Made by a program: the position numbers and the translations under genes
Part shown: piece by piece, positions 7,856 through 16,837 of the stretch
Layout of the letters: each line of letters opens with the position of its first letter
Position numbering within the stretch: position 1 is the stretch's first letter
Assembly: GCF_000385135.1 (NCBI RefSeq)
Contig: NZ_ARQM01000010.1
Coordinates: 1,922,001-1,986,000 of the forward strand
DNA from: Promicromonospora sukumoe 327MFSha3.1
GTDB taxonomy: Bacteria > Actinomycetota > Actinomycetes > Actinomycetales > Cellulomonadaceae
Reading direction: 5' to 3'
DNA length: 64,000 nucleotides
The notes under the pieces: model-generated
Databases searched by the model: none
The model's input: the letters and a program-made list of their open reading frames with translations, nothing else
What the model was told of the DNA's origin: nothing

Positions 7856-8788
7856 ATGGCGGACGGCACGACGGACGGTACGCAGGACCAGGTCCCGGAC
7901 GAGACCCAGGTGGAGACGCCCCGGGCTGCCGGGCCGGACGCGGGGGAGAGCGAGACCTCGCCGGTCGGGGCTCCTGGCGCGGAGGCTGCCGGCGCGGAGG
8001 CTGCCAGCGCTGAGAACGCTGGTATCGAGACCGCCGTCGAGACTGCCGTCGCCCAGGCTCCCGATGCACCCGCTGTCGTCGCCGTTGAAGGCGACCCGGC
8101 CGCCGAGACAGCCCCTACCAAGACGGCGCCCGCCGAAACGGCGCCAGCCGAGACCGCGCACGCCGAGACCGGCCTGCGGGCCGACACCGGACGCGTCGCC
8201 CGGATCGTCGCCGCACTGCGGCAGGCGCACGCCGAGCAGGCCGCACGGACCGCCACTGCTGCCGAGTCGTCGGAGACCTCCGCGCTCCCCGAGCCCCCGG
8301 CGCTTCCTGAGACCGCTGCCCTTTCTGAGACCGCTGCCCTCTCCGAGACCGCCGAGCCCGCGGACCCGCCGGCTCCCCGCCGGGAGAGCAGCGGGGTGCG
8401 GCACACCCCGCCGGCCATGCCCACGCTGCGCTGGAACCCTGGTGCCCGCTACCGTGCCTCGCAGCTCGCGAGCCAGGTCGCACCGCCCGAGCCGAACGCA
8501 GCGGTGCCTCCCGTGCCACTGCCTCCGGTGCCTCCGCCGCCGGCCCCGCTGCCGCCCGTTCCCGCACCCCCGGCCGGCGCCCCTCCCGCACTGGCCGGGC
8601 GCCTGTTCCGCGGCCCGGCCCGCCGGACCGCCGTCTTCGAGCGCGAGATCTGGCATCCGACGGCGCCGTCCTCGCGCATCCCGAGCGACGTCGGCGAGGC
8701 GCTGGTCGCCGCGGTCGAGCGCTACCGCAAGGGCTCGATCTCGACGTCGGGCCTCGTGCGCGCGATCGCCAGCACCCACGCCGCCTGA
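7856..8788 (+). CDS. Ala/Glu/Pro-rich hypothetical protein
   Basis: A 310-aa protein of unknown function. Residues 1-120 are acidic and rich in Ala, Glu and Thr with short repeats (TKTAPAETAPAETAHAETG); residues 140-180 contain repeated ETAALSETAALSETAEP; residues 205-255 are Pro-rich. Only two short pieces look folded: a helix near 105-125 (GRVARIVAALRQAHAEQA) and the C-terminal 60 residues (FEREIWHPTAPSSRI, then VGEALVAAVERYRKGSISTSGLVRAIAS). No signal peptide or membrane helix is seen. A terminator precedes it and another follows, so it is monocistronic. The GC-ending codon bias supports real coding despite the low complexity. Confidence 0.6.
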   Translation: MADGTTDGTQDQVPDETQVETPRAAGPDAGESETSPVGAPGAEAAGAEAASAENAGIETAVETAVAQAPDAPAVVAVEGDPAAETAPTKTAPAETAPAETAHAETGLRADTGRVARIVAALRQAHAEQAARTATAAESSETSALPEPPALPETAALSETAALSETAEPADPPAPRRESSGVRHTPPAMPTLRWNPGARYRASQLASQVAPPEPNAAVPPVPLPPVPPPPAPLPPVPAPPAGAPPALAGRLFRGPARRTAVFEREIWHPTAPSSRIPSDVGEALVAAVERYRKGSISTSGLVRAIASTHAA

Positions 8789-9196
8789 CGGCGGCCCGGC
8801 CACCCGCGCCCGCCGACCAGCGCCCGCCCACCGGGACAAGTCGTTCGACGTCCGCCGTCCGCCTCCCCGAGGTCGGACGGCGGACGTCGTGCTGCACGGC
8901 GCCGTCGGTCACGGCCTCGCCGGTCACGACCCCGCCCGTCACAACCCCGCCAGCCCCGTCCGCTGACCGTTTTTCGCCGGTTCTGCGCCGTGTTTTCAGA
9001 TAGTGGGAAATCACAAACCTGATCCGCGCGGGTTCGCCCGGGTGAACCCTTGTACCCGCTTCTCGCAGCGGGGGACCATTCGTTGCACTGCAAGCGAGTA
9101 CACGAAGCAGACGCCCCGCGCGCCGCGACCTGTCGCTCTCTCTCAGTGGGTGCCCACCGGCACCTGATGACCAGGACGACAGGGGGTGAACGGCTG
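8789..9196. other. Intergenic region with terminator and lipoprotein promoter region
   Basis: No convincing gene is seen in this 408-bp gap. It holds a hairpin terminator (8846-8889), short GGTCACGACCCCGCC-like direct repeats near 8918-8955, an A/T-richer stretch near 8990-9020 that may be the promoter of the next gene, and a small hairpin CCCGCT/AGCGGG near 9055-9072. Confidence 0.45.
8846..8889 (+). terminator. Terminator after the Ala/Pro-rich gene
   Basis: A perfect 16-bp stem (8846-8861 with 8874-8889) around a 12-nt loop, 58 bases after the stop codon. Confidence 0.78.
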
Positions 9197-9757
9197 ATGC
9201 GTGCACGGGTCGGGGCGTCGCTGTTCGGCGTCCTGCTGGTGGGCGGACTGCTGGGCGGCTGCGCGCGCGAGGCGAGCGTCGCGAACTTCACCGTCCCCGA
9301 GAAGTACACGACCGTCGAGCAGCTGGTCGCCGACGCCGACGTCGTCGCGCTGGTGCAGGCCGGCCGCTCCGGGGTCGACGTCGTGGACCGGGTGCCCTGG
9401 ACGCGCACCGAGCTGGAGCTGCGCAAGGTGATGCTCGGCGAGGTCGAGAAGGACGCGAGCCTGGTCGTCACCCAGGTCGGCTCGGCGTCGTCGCCGCCGG
9501 GGGCGAACCTGGCCTCGATCCTGCGCAGCGACCACGAGTACGTCGTGATGCTGCACCGCACCGACGTGGGCGAGTACGAGGTGGTGGGCACCGGCGTCTG
9601 GCGGGCCGACACCCTGGGCGCCAGCCTCACCCTGCACACGGCCAAGCCGTCCTGCGTCCCGTCCGCCATCCCGCACGTGACCACGCCCTGGGAGCTCGAG
9701 ATGGAGCTCGGCAAGGTCAAGACGGTGCTCGGCACCGGCGTCATCGGTAAAGACTGA
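9197..9757 (+). CDS. Putative lipoprotein
   Basis: A 186-aa secreted lipoprotein of unknown function. The N-terminus MRARVGASLFGVLLVGGLLGGC has a basic n-region, a hydrophobic stretch and the lipobox LGGC, so the mature protein should be lipidated at that Cys and finished by Lnt. The rest (FTVPEKYTTVEQLVADADVVALVQ, then LVVTQVGSASSPPG) looks like a small beta-rich extracytoplasmic domain. The frame is open upstream, but ATG 9197 is chosen because it starts the signal peptide and follows an AGGGGGTG ribosome site. No family could be named. Confidence 0.75.
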   Translation: MRARVGASLFGVLLVGGLLGGCAREASVANFTVPEKYTTVEQLVADADVVALVQAGRSGVDVVDRVPWTRTELELRKVMLGEVEKDASLVVTQVGSASSPPGANLASILRSDHEYVVMLHRTDVGEYEVVGTGVWRADTLGASLTLHTAKPSCVPSAIPHVTTPWELEMELGKVKTVLGTGVIGKD

Positions 9758-9811
9758 GGTCAGAGGCTTGTTTGGTCCCACGCGGGCCATCGCTGCGCCA
9801 GACTGGACCGC

Positions 9812-10624
9812 ATGACGCGCAGCCTCGTCCTCACCGCCGACGACGCCGGGACCGATCCCGACGCGGACCGCGAGATCGCCGCCCTCCTGGCCGGATCGCC
9901 GCTCACCGCGGTCTCCGTGATCACCGCCGACCCGGGCGCGGGGCCGGGCGGCCCGCCGGAGAACCCGGGTGCGGCGCGCGCCGTCCGGAAGGTGGCCGAG
10001 GCGGCGCCCGACGTCGCGCCCGGAGTGCACGTCGTGCTCCCCACGCCCGCGCCGGAGGGCGGGTTCGACGACGTCACCGACCGGATCGGCGCCCAGGTCG
10101 ACGCGCTGACGCGTGCCGCCACGGCCGCGGGCGCGCCGTCGCCCGGCCGGCTCGACTCGCACCAGGGCAGCCTGTACGGGCTCCTGGGCCGCTCCTACCT
10201 CGCCGAGTCGATCGCGTTCTGCGCCGCGCACGGGCTGGCGTTCCGCATGCCCCGCGGCCTGGAGCTCTACGGCGACGGCGACCCCCTGCTGGCGAGCGCC
10301 GACGTCCGCACCCGGCACGCGAGCGCCGTCGCGGCCGCGGACGCCGCCGGGGTGCGCCTCCCGCGGGTGATCGCGACCCTGCGCGGCGGCGACGCGGAGG
10401 CCAAGGACTACCCGACGCTGCGGGAGCACTACCTGGGTCTGCTGCGCCGCCTGCCCGAGGGGGCGAGCGAGATCTTCCTGCACCCGGCGCCGGACACCCC
10501 GCGGCAGCGGGAGGTCTCGGCGACGTGGTGGCGCAAGCGGGTGTGGGAGCTGCGGCTGCTGGGCGACCCGGTCTTCATCCGGGAGATCGAGCGGGAGGGC
10601 ATCGACCTCGTCAGCGGGTGGTGA
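9812..10624 (+). CDS. ChbG/HpnK-family (YdjC-like) deacetylase
   Basis: A 270-aa carbohydrate deacetylase of the ChbG/HpnK family, which removes N-acetyl groups from sugars or hopanoid precursors with a divalent metal. MTRSLVLTADDAG carries the metal-binding/catalytic Asp pair, GVHVVLPTP replaces the usual GLHL-type motif, LDSHQGSLYG is the second metal motif and EIFLHPAPD is the C-terminal His motif. It overlaps the following symporter gene by four bases (GTGA), so the two are translationally coupled and the enzyme probably acts on the imported glycoside or amino sugar. Confidence 0.87.
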   Translation: MTRSLVLTADDAGTDPDADREIAALLAGSPLTAVSVITADPGAGPGGPPENPGAARAVRKVAEAAPDVAPGVHVVLPTPAPEGGFDDVTDRIGAQVDALTRAATAAGAPSPGRLDSHQGSLYGLLGRSYLAESIAFCAAHGLAFRMPRGLELYGDGDPLLASADVRTRHASAVAAADAAGVRLPRVIATLRGGDAEAKDYPTLREHYLGLLRRLPEGASEIFLHPAPDTPRQREVSATWWRKRVWELRLLGDPVFIREIEREGIDLVSGW

Positions 10625-12096
10625 GTAGGCTCACCGGCGTGGAGGCCGAGGACGCCGTGGACGCGCCGCAGGCAGGATCCCCGCCGCGGGGTGCCCGCGG
10701 GACGTCGCCGCTGCGCTACGGCGTGGGGATGTTCGGCACGTCGCTGCCGATCAACCTGGTCAAGGGCTCGATGCTCTACGTGTACGTGGAGCTGCTCGGC
10801 CTGGACGCCGTCGTCTACGCGACCGTGTACGCGGTGTACGGGGTGCTGGACGCCCTGGACAACCCCGTGTTCGGGTACCTGTCGGACCGGACGCGCTCGC
10901 GCTGGGGGCGGCGTCGGCCGTATCTCGTGGTCGGCGCGCTGGTGCTCACGCTCACGACGATCGCGCTGTTCACGGTGCCGGGCGCGGTGGCGGACTCGGC
11001 GGTCGGGCTCGCGGTGTGGTTCGCGGTCTTCGCGATCACCACGGAGATGGCCGACTCCCTGATCAACGCCAGCTACGGCGCCCTGCTGCCGGAGCTGTTC
11101 ACCCACGAGCGGCGCCGGGCGACGGCGAACGCGGTGCGGCAGGGCGCGCAGCTCGTCGCTCTGGTGGTCGCGCTGGCGCTGACGCCGGTCCTGGCGCGGA
11201 ACGTGCTGGGCGCCGAGGGCTCCGCCGTCGGCTACGGGCGGCTGGCGATCATCTTCGGCGTGGTCTCGGCGGCGGTCATCCTGTGGACCGCGCTCGGCGT
11301 GCGGGAGGACCCGGCCCTGGACGCGGAGCCCAAGCCGCAGTTCTTCCGGTCCGTCGGGCAGATCCTGTCGACGGCGCACTTCTGGACCGTGGGGCTGGTC
11401 AACGCCTGCTACGGCGCGGCGATGGCCCTGGTGCTGGGCGGGCTGCAGCTCTACGTGGCGCACACGCTGGGCGGCTCGGCGCTGGACGCGAGCATCCTGC
11501 AGCTCGTGGTGATCGCCGTGTCGATCGGCATGTTGAGTGTGTGGGCGGCCGTGGTGCGGCGCAAGGGCGCGGCCTGGACGTGGCGGCTCGCGCTGCCGGT
11601 CGCCGCCGTCGGGTTCGTGCCGCTGTACTTCGCGACCGACCTGATCACGGGCATCCTCGCCGGGCTCGCCGTGGCCGTGGGCTACTCCGGCGTGCTCGCG
11701 ACCAACGACCTGGTGATCGCCCGCGTGCTCGACGCCGACGCCGCACAGCACGGCACGCACCGCAGCGGCCTGTTCCTGGCCGCGTTCGGGGTGCTGGGCC
11801 GGCTCAACGGCCTGCTGACGGCGGCGGCGCTGGCCTCGCTCGCGCTGTGGTTCGGCTACCGCTCGGGCGCCGACCCCGGACCGGACCCCGGGCAGGCGTT
11901 CCGCGTGTACCTGTCGGTGTACCCGCTGGTGCTGCTGACGATCGGCACGGTCGTGTCGCGGTTCATCCGGCTGCCGGCGGCGCCGCAGGACACGGGCGCC
12001 GGGGGAGGCGCGTCGGCCGGGGTCGATCCTGCTGACGACCCCGCGGACGACCCTGCTGCCGACGACGGCGCCGGCAGCAGGCCGGTCACGCGCTGA
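10621..12096 (+). CDS. GPH-type glycoside:cation symporter (MFS)
   Basis: A 491-aa membrane protein of the glycoside-pentoside-hexuronide:cation symporter group (MelB-like). YGVGMFGTSLPINLVKG starts helix 1, and the loop GYLSDRTRSRWGRRRPYL matches the MelB DPxxxxxxDRTRTRWGRFRPY signature. About twelve hydrophobic segments follow, then an Asp/Ala/Gly-rich tail near 460-491. GTG 10621 is chosen for its GTGA overlap with the deacetylase; GTG 10639 is an alternative. Context suggests import of a sugar that the deacetylase then modifies. It converges with the CehA/McbA gene and overlaps it by 11 bp. Confidence 0.85.
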   Translation: MSRLTGVEAEDAVDAPQAGSPPRGARGTSPLRYGVGMFGTSLPINLVKGSMLYVYVELLGLDAVVYATVYAVYGVLDALDNPVFGYLSDRTRSRWGRRRPYLVVGALVLTLTTIALFTVPGAVADSAVGLAVWFAVFAITTEMADSLINASYGALLPELFTHERRRATANAVRQGAQLVALVVALALTPVLARNVLGAEGSAVGYGRLAIIFGVVSAAVILWTALGVREDPALDAEPKPQFFRSVGQILSTAHFWTVGLVNACYGAAMALVLGGLQLYVAHTLGGSALDASILQLVVIAVSIGMLSVWAAVVRRKGAAWTWRLALPVAAVGFVPLYFATDLITGILAGLAVAVGYSGVLATNDLVIARVLDADAAQHGTHRSGLFLAAFGVLGRLNGLLTAAALASLALWFGYRSGADPGPDPGQAFRVYLSVYPLVLLTIGTVVSRFIRLPAAPQDTGAGGGASAGVDPADDPADDPAADDGAGSRPVTR

Positions 12097-13429
12097 TCGC
12101 GAGCAGGGTCCGGTCGGCGGCCTCCAGCCGGTAGGGGCCCTGCCCGGGCGGCGCGGCGAACGTCACGCGGTCCCCACGGACCCGCCGCCTGCGGTCGGTG
12201 CCGCCGTCGGGCAGGCCCTCGACCAGGACGGTGCCGTTCGCGTCGACCGCGACCAGGTCCTCGCCCACGCGCACCAGGACCGGCTCGCCCAGCCCCGGGA
12301 AGCGGCTGATGGCGGTGCGGCCGTGGCGGATCGCGTCCAGGATCGCCTCCGGCGTGCGGTCGGTCGCCGCGACCCAGGTCGTGGGCGTGCCGGGCGGGTA
12401 GCCCTGGTCGGGCGTGTGGAAGTCGCTGCCGCCCAGGAACACGGGATGCCCGCCTGCGGCGCCGCCCGGCAGGCCCGGTCCGCCCTCCGGCGAGCCCTCG
12501 AGGCCCCGCAGGTACGCCCACGGCCCGGTCGCCGTCAGGTCGAGGAACCACGAGATGTGCCACAGCTCCAGGAACCCGGTCCGCACGGGGAACTGCCAGC
12601 CGCAGTCGTCCTGCAGCGGGTGGTTCACGGACAGCAGGCCGCCGCGCGCCTCGACGTCGGACAACCACTGCCGCGCCGGACGCCGGAAGTCCACCCAGCC
12701 GATGTCCCCGAACGCGTTCGCGTGCCCCGCGTGCGTGGTGACCTCCTGCCCGGGGAGCAGGGCCAGGTCGTACGCCGCGCCGACGCCGGGCAGGTGCGCG
12801 TGGTGCGAGACGGTGTTGTGGTCGGTCACGGCGAGGAAGTCCAGGCCGCGCCCGACGGCGGCGGACGCGAGCTGGGCGATGCTCAGCGTCCCGTCCGAGT
12901 GCGTGGTGTGCGCGTGCAGGTCACCCGCGTACCAGGTCAGGCCGTCGGGCGCGGGCAGGTCCCGCCCCAGCCGGGTACGGCTCGCGCCGGCCGAGCCCGA
13001 GCCGGTCCCGCTGCCCGACTGCGGGGGCGGCGCCGGCGGCTCGTCCTCGACCGGCCCGGCGTCGGACCCGGTGGCGATGGTGACCGTGACGTCGATCGGC
13101 TCGGCGGGCAGCTTGTGCAGGCCGAGCACCACGGCCCAGGCGCCCGGGACGAGCTCACCCGGCTCGTACCCGGGCGTGGCCGCGCCGGAGCCGGAGACGC
13201 CGGCACCTCCCGGGTCGATCGCGAACTGGGACCGCGCCCCGCCCGACCAGCCGCGCCAGCGCTCCGGGTCCCTGCAGCCCAGGTCGATCACGGCGGCGTC
13301 CCGGTCGTACGCGAGCGTGACCTCGAGGGCGTCCGCGCCGCGCCCCGGGATCTCGAACGGCACCTCGAGGTACCGGCCCTCGATCTGGTCGTCGACGGAC
13401 AGGCGCAGGCGGCGCTCCTCGAAGGTCAC
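12086..13429 (-). CDS. CehA/McbA-family PHP metallohydrolase
   Basis: A 447-aa protein with an N-terminal beta-sandwich-like region (1-165) and a PHP phosphoesterase domain (166-430). Metal ligands are visible: His172 and His174 (LHAHTTHSDG), Asp203/His204 (VTDHN), Glu229 (LPGQEV), His270 (VNHPL), Asp335/His337 (GGSDFH). CehA/McbA are carbaryl hydrolases of this group, but most members have unknown ester or phosphoester substrates. It starts with GTG 13429, seven bases after the S9 peptidase stop, so both form one operon. The Ser/Gly-rich linker at 139-150 looks disordered. Confidence 0.85.
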   Translation of the reverse strand: MTFEERRLRLSVDDQIEGRYLEVPFEIPGRGADALEVTLAYDRDAAVIDLGCRDPERWRGWSGGARSQFAIDPGGAGVSGSGAATPGYEPGELVPGAWAVVLGLHKLPAEPIDVTVTIATGSDAGPVEDEPPAPPPQSGSGTGSGSAGASRTRLGRDLPAPDGLTWYAGDLHAHTTHSDGTLSIAQLASAAVGRGLDFLAVTDHNTVSHHAHLPGVGAAYDLALLPGQEVTTHAGHANAFGDIGWVDFRRPARQWLSDVEARGGLLSVNHPLQDDCGWQFPVRTGFLELWHISWFLDLTATGPWAYLRGLEGSPEGGPGLPGGAAGGHPVFLGGSDFHTPDQGYPPGTPTTWVAATDRTPEAILDAIRHGRTAISRFPGLGEPVLVRVGEDLVAVDANGTVLVEGLPDGGTDRRRRVRGDRVTFAAPPGQGPYRLEAADRTLLAISA

Positions 13430-13436
13430 GGTGCGC

Positions 13437-15296
13437 TCACCGCCCCAGGATCTCGGTCAGGAACGCGATCGCGGCGGGGTAGGCATCCTTGCGGTTGGCC
13501 CGCTTGGCCAGGCCGTGCCCCTCGTCGTGGTAGACCCGCAGCTCGTGCCGGATGCCGCGGTCCGCGAGCGCCGCGGCGATCTGCTCGGCCTCGGAGAGGG
13601 GGACGCGGGGGTCGTTGGCGCCGTGGATGACGAACAGGGGCGCGCGGAGCTGGTCGAGGTAGGTGATGGGTGAGGCGGCGACGAGGAGGTCGCGGTGGTG
13701 CTCGAGGCTGCCGTACTCGCGCTCACGGGCGGCGCGGCGGTACTCGGAGGTGTTCTCCAGGAAGGTGACCAGGGAGGACATGCCGACGATGTCGACGCCG
13801 GCGGCCCAGAGGTCGGGCTGCATGGTGGTGCCGGCGAGCACCATGTAGCCGCCGTAGGACCCGCCCCACAGGGCGCTGCGCTCGGGGTCGAGGCCGAGGT
13901 CGGGCAGCCAGGCGCGCAGGGCGGCGAGGTCGGCGACGGAGTCGAGCCGCTTGTCGACGTCGTCGAGGCTGACCCAGCGCTTGCCGTAGCCGGCGGAGCC
14001 GCGCACGTTGGGCACCAGCACGGTGAACCCGGCACCGGCGAGGGCCTGGATGACGGGGGAGAACAGGCGGGTGGCCTCGCCTTCGGGGCCGCCGTGCACG
14101 AGGACGACGGACGCGCCGGCGACGGGGGTGTCGGTGGTGGCGGGCCGGTAGACGAAGCAGGGGATCTGCTCGCCGTCGGGCGTGGGGACGCGGTGCACGG
14201 TGGGCAGGGCGACGGGCAGGCCGTCGGGGATCTGGGCGCGGCCGTCGACCAGGGTGGTGGCGGTCCCGGTGGTGGCGTCGACGAGGTGGATGGAGCCGGG
14301 GTCGCCGGAGGTGGTGAGGTGCACCGCGAAGCGTGAGGAGTCGGGGGCCCAGACGACGGTGGGCACCCCGGTGTCGGGCAGGGTGACGTCGCTGCGGTGG
14401 GTGCCGTCGGGCTCGTGGACGGCGAGGGTGGTGACGCCGTCCTGGTGGTGGCCGACGACCATGGCGGAGCCGTCGGGGGAGAGGACCACCTCGAGGTCGT
14501 GGTCGGCGGCCTCGACGAGGGTCTCCCAGGTCGTCCCCCCGGCCCCGCCGGCTGTGTCGGCTCCGGAGCGGACCCGGACGACGGCGGCGTGCTCGCGCTC
14601 GTGGTCGGAGGCCATGACCAGGGCGTCGTCGCCGGCCGTCCAGGAGACGTGCGTGTGGTGGGCGTGCTCGTCGGCCGCGGTGACCGTGCCGGTGACGGCG
14701 GCTGGGCCGGCGGCGGTGCCGGTGCCCGCGACGAGGATCTGCGTGGAGCGTGGCCGGCTGCTGAGCACGGTGATCGCCACGGAGCGCCGGTCGTGGGAGG
14801 CGACCGCGTCGACGAGGTACCCGCCGCCGTCGTACAGCGTGGTCTGGGTGCCGGTCGCGAGGTCGTGCACCACGACGTCGAAGTCGACACCGTCGCGCCG
14901 GTTGGTCAGGAACACCACGGACCCGGCGGAGACGTCGGCCAGGTCGTGCTTGTACGCGGGGTCGTGGACCAGGGGCGTGAGGTCCCCCGCGCCGGCGGGC
15001 GCCGCGCCCGGCGTGATCTCCAGGAGGCTGAGCTGCATCTGCTCGTCGCCGCCGTTGTCGTGCTGCACTACCACGCCGCGGGTGCCGGGCACGTAGCGGC
15101 CGGAGCAGCGGGACGGCAGCGCCGTGAGCTGGGTGCGGCTGCCGTCCGGCGTGATCTCGACGAGCTGCATGCTGCCGGACTCGTCGTTCCCGGCCAGGAT
15201 GCGGCCCTCGGGGTCGACGTCGAAGACGGTCCATGCGGTCAGGTCAAGGAGCGAGCTGATGATCTCGGGCGCGGAGGTCAGGGGTGCGGAAGTCAC
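13437..15296 (-). CDS. S9-family serine peptidase (acylaminoacyl/prolyl oligopeptidase type)
   Basis: A 619-aa cytosolic peptidase with an N-terminal beta-propeller (about 20-360) and a C-terminal alpha/beta-hydrolase domain (about 375-619). The triad is Ser480 in WGGSYGGY, Asp562 in HGANDPRVP and His594 in DEGHG. The propeller limits entry to short peptides, so the likely role is oligopeptide or acylaminoacyl-peptide hydrolysis. It is the first gene of a two-gene operon with the PHP metallohydrolase. GTG 15296 is the only start that keeps the propeller complete. The catalytic half uses more G-ending codons than the rest. Confidence 0.9.
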   Translation of the reverse strand: MTSAPLTSAPEIISSLLDLTAWTVFDVDPEGRILAGNDESGSMQLVEITPDGSRTQLTALPSRCSGRYVPGTRGVVVQHDNGGDEQMQLSLLEITPGAAPAGAGDLTPLVHDPAYKHDLADVSAGSVVFLTNRRDGVDFDVVVHDLATGTQTTLYDGGGYLVDAVASHDRRSVAITVLSSRPRSTQILVAGTGTAAGPAAVTGTVTAADEHAHHTHVSWTAGDDALVMASDHEREHAAVVRVRSGADTAGGAGGTTWETLVEAADHDLEVVLSPDGSAMVVGHHQDGVTTLAVHEPDGTHRSDVTLPDTGVPTVVWAPDSSRFAVHLTTSGDPGSIHLVDATTGTATTLVDGRAQIPDGLPVALPTVHRVPTPDGEQIPCFVYRPATTDTPVAGASVVLVHGGPEGEATRLFSPVIQALAGAGFTVLVPNVRGSAGYGKRWVSLDDVDKRLDSVADLAALRAWLPDLGLDPERSALWGGSYGGYMVLAGTTMQPDLWAAGVDIVGMSSLVTFLENTSEYRRAAREREYGSLEHHRDLLVAASPITYLDQLRAPLFVIHGANDPRVPLSEAEQIAAALADRGIRHELRVYHDEGHGLAKRANRKDAYPAAIAFLTEILGR

Positions 15297-15483
15297 TCAG
15301 GCAACCTAACGGGACTCCTGCCTCGGTGTCCCGGACACGAGCCCCGGCGGTGGCGTCGGGCGAAATGTGGTTGCGCGCGTGACCGTACCCGGGACAGGGT
15401 GCGGTCACCGTCGGATCCGGTTTCCGCGAGCCGATCCTCCCCGGTCTGCCCGTCCTGCCGATCTCGTCCCGCGAGGAGCCGCC

Positions 15484-16377
15484 GTGCACCGTCCCCCAGT
15501 CACGACCATCACCGAGGTGCCGGTGGCGGACGCCGCGGCAGCGCCCTATGGCGTCACCGCGGGCCCGGACGGGGCGCTGTGGTTCACGCTGGCGCAGGGC
15601 GGGCGGATCGCGCGCCTGACCCTGGACGGTGAGGTCACCCAGTACCCGCTCGACGCGTCTGGGTGCCAGCCCACGGTCATCACCCCGGGACCCGACGGTG
15701 CCCTCTGGTTCACGCGGACCCAGGACCACCGGGTCGGCCGCATCGGTCCGGACGGGACCGCACGGAGCTTTCCCGTGCCCACCCCGGACAGCGCACCGTA
15801 CGGCATCACCGCGGGCCCTGACGACGCGCTGTGGTTCACGCAGATGGCGGCGGACCAGATCGGCCGCATCACCGTCGACGGCCAGGTCACGGAGTTCGAG
15901 GTGCCCGTCCCCGGTGCCATGCCGTCGGCCATCACGGCAGGACCGGACGGCGCCCTCTGGTTCACCCTCAACCAGGCGAACGCCATCGGCCGGATGACCG
16001 TCGGTGGCGAGGTGACCGTCCACGCGCTGCCCACACCCGGCGCGGCACCCGTCGGCATCACCAGCGACGGGAAGGACCTGTGGTTCGCCGAGATCGCCGC
16101 GGGCCAGGTCGGCCGGATCTCGACCGGTGGTGAGATCCAGGAGTTCCCGCTCCCGGACCGGGACGCCAGACCGCACGCCGTCGTCGCGACCGCCGTCGGC
16201 GAGTGCTGGTTCACGGAGTGGGGTGCCAACCGCATCGGCCACGTGACGGGGGACGGCAAGGTCACCGAGCACGACCTGCCCACGGCGTCGTCCGAACCCC
16301 ACGGCATCACGGTGGGGCCGGACGGCGCCGTCTGGGCCGCCCTGGAGATCGGCGCCGCCGTACGGATCACTCCGTAG
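15484..16377 (+). CDS. vgb: Virginiamycin B lyase (streptogramin B inactivation)
   Basis: Linearises streptogramin B antibiotics by an elimination at the ester bond, needing Mg2+ but no water. The 297-aa product is a seven-bladed propeller made of repeats of the type GPDGALWFTxxxxxxIGRIT. Residues equivalent to those of Staphylococcus Vgb are all present: His231 (ARPHA), Glu271 and His273 (EPHGI), Glu288 (AALEIG); length is close to the 299 residues of the reference enzyme. GTG 15484 is chosen because GAGGAG lies five bases upstream. It is monocistronic and overlaps the convergent VOC gene by 11 bp. In environmental actinobacteria this is usually chromosomal intrinsic resistance. Confidence 0.9.
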   Translation: MHRPPVTTITEVPVADAAAAPYGVTAGPDGALWFTLAQGGRIARLTLDGEVTQYPLDASGCQPTVITPGPDGALWFTRTQDHRVGRIGPDGTARSFPVPTPDSAPYGITAGPDDALWFTQMAADQIGRITVDGQVTEFEVPVPGAMPSAITAGPDGALWFTLNQANAIGRMTVGGEVTVHALPTPGAAPVGITSDGKDLWFAEIAAGQVGRISTGGEIQEFPLPDRDARPHAVVATAVGECWFTEWGANRIGHVTGDGKVTEHDLPTASSEPHGITVGPDGAVWAALEIGAAVRITP

Positions 16378-16786
16378 GCCCGACCTGCTCCAGGTAGTGC
16401 GGGTTGTACATGACGCCGAGCACGTTCCCGAACGGGTCCACGACGGAGGCGGTGACGAAGCCCAGGTCACCGCGCGGCGTGACGGGCTGGTACTCGGTGG
16501 CGCCCAGCTCCAGCAGGCGGGCCACGAAGCCGTCCAGGTCGTCGACGTGCCAGTACATGAGCGCGCCCCCGGGCTGGTCGGGCAGGCCCGGGGGCGCGAA
16601 CGCACGGCTGACGAGGCCGAGCTCCGCCTCGTTGTCCCCGATCCGGAACTCGGCGTAGGCCGGCTTCCCGTCCGGTCCGGGGCGCTGGAAGTACGGCTCG
16701 ACGCCGAGCACCTCGGAGTACCAGTCGGCGGCCGCGCCGACGTCGTCGGCCCAGTAGTTGATGGTGGCGAATCCTCGAAGGCTCAT
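16367..16786 (-). CDS. VOC-family (glyoxalase/bleomycin resistance fold) protein
   Basis: A 139-aa vicinal-oxygen-chelate fold protein with two beta-alpha-beta-beta-beta halves: FATINYWADDVGAAADWYSEVLGVEPYF opens the first, ALMYWHVDDLDGFVARLLELGA the second, ending in SVVDPFGNVLGVMYNPHY. Such proteins bind metals or drugs, and function cannot be assigned from sequence. ATG 16786 follows a RecA-NDp/PafBC-like promoter with only six bases between the -10 hexamer and the start, so the mRNA may be leaderless and induced by DNA damage. Confidence 0.85.
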   Translation of the reverse strand: MSLRGFATINYWADDVGAAADWYSEVLGVEPYFQRPGPDGKPAYAEFRIGDNEAELGLVSRAFAPPGLPDQPGGALMYWHVDDLDGFVARLLELGATEYQPVTPRGDLGFVTASVVDPFGNVLGVMYNPHYLEQVGPTE

Positions 16787-16792
16787 GCCGCC

Positions 16793-16815
16793 ATCACAGC
16801 ACCCGCCACTGACAC
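16793..16815 (-). promoter_or_regulatory. PafBC (RecA-NDp)-like promoter of the VOC gene
   Basis: On the minus strand GTGTCAGTG (16815-16807), 8 bases, TGTGAT (16798-16793), six bases before the ATG. The consensus is TTGTCRGTG-N8-TANNNT, so two positions differ. The same GTGTCAGTGG string starts two other promoters in this window. Confidence 0.5.
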
Positions 16816-16837
16816 TCGCCGGGGCTCGCGGGTGGAG

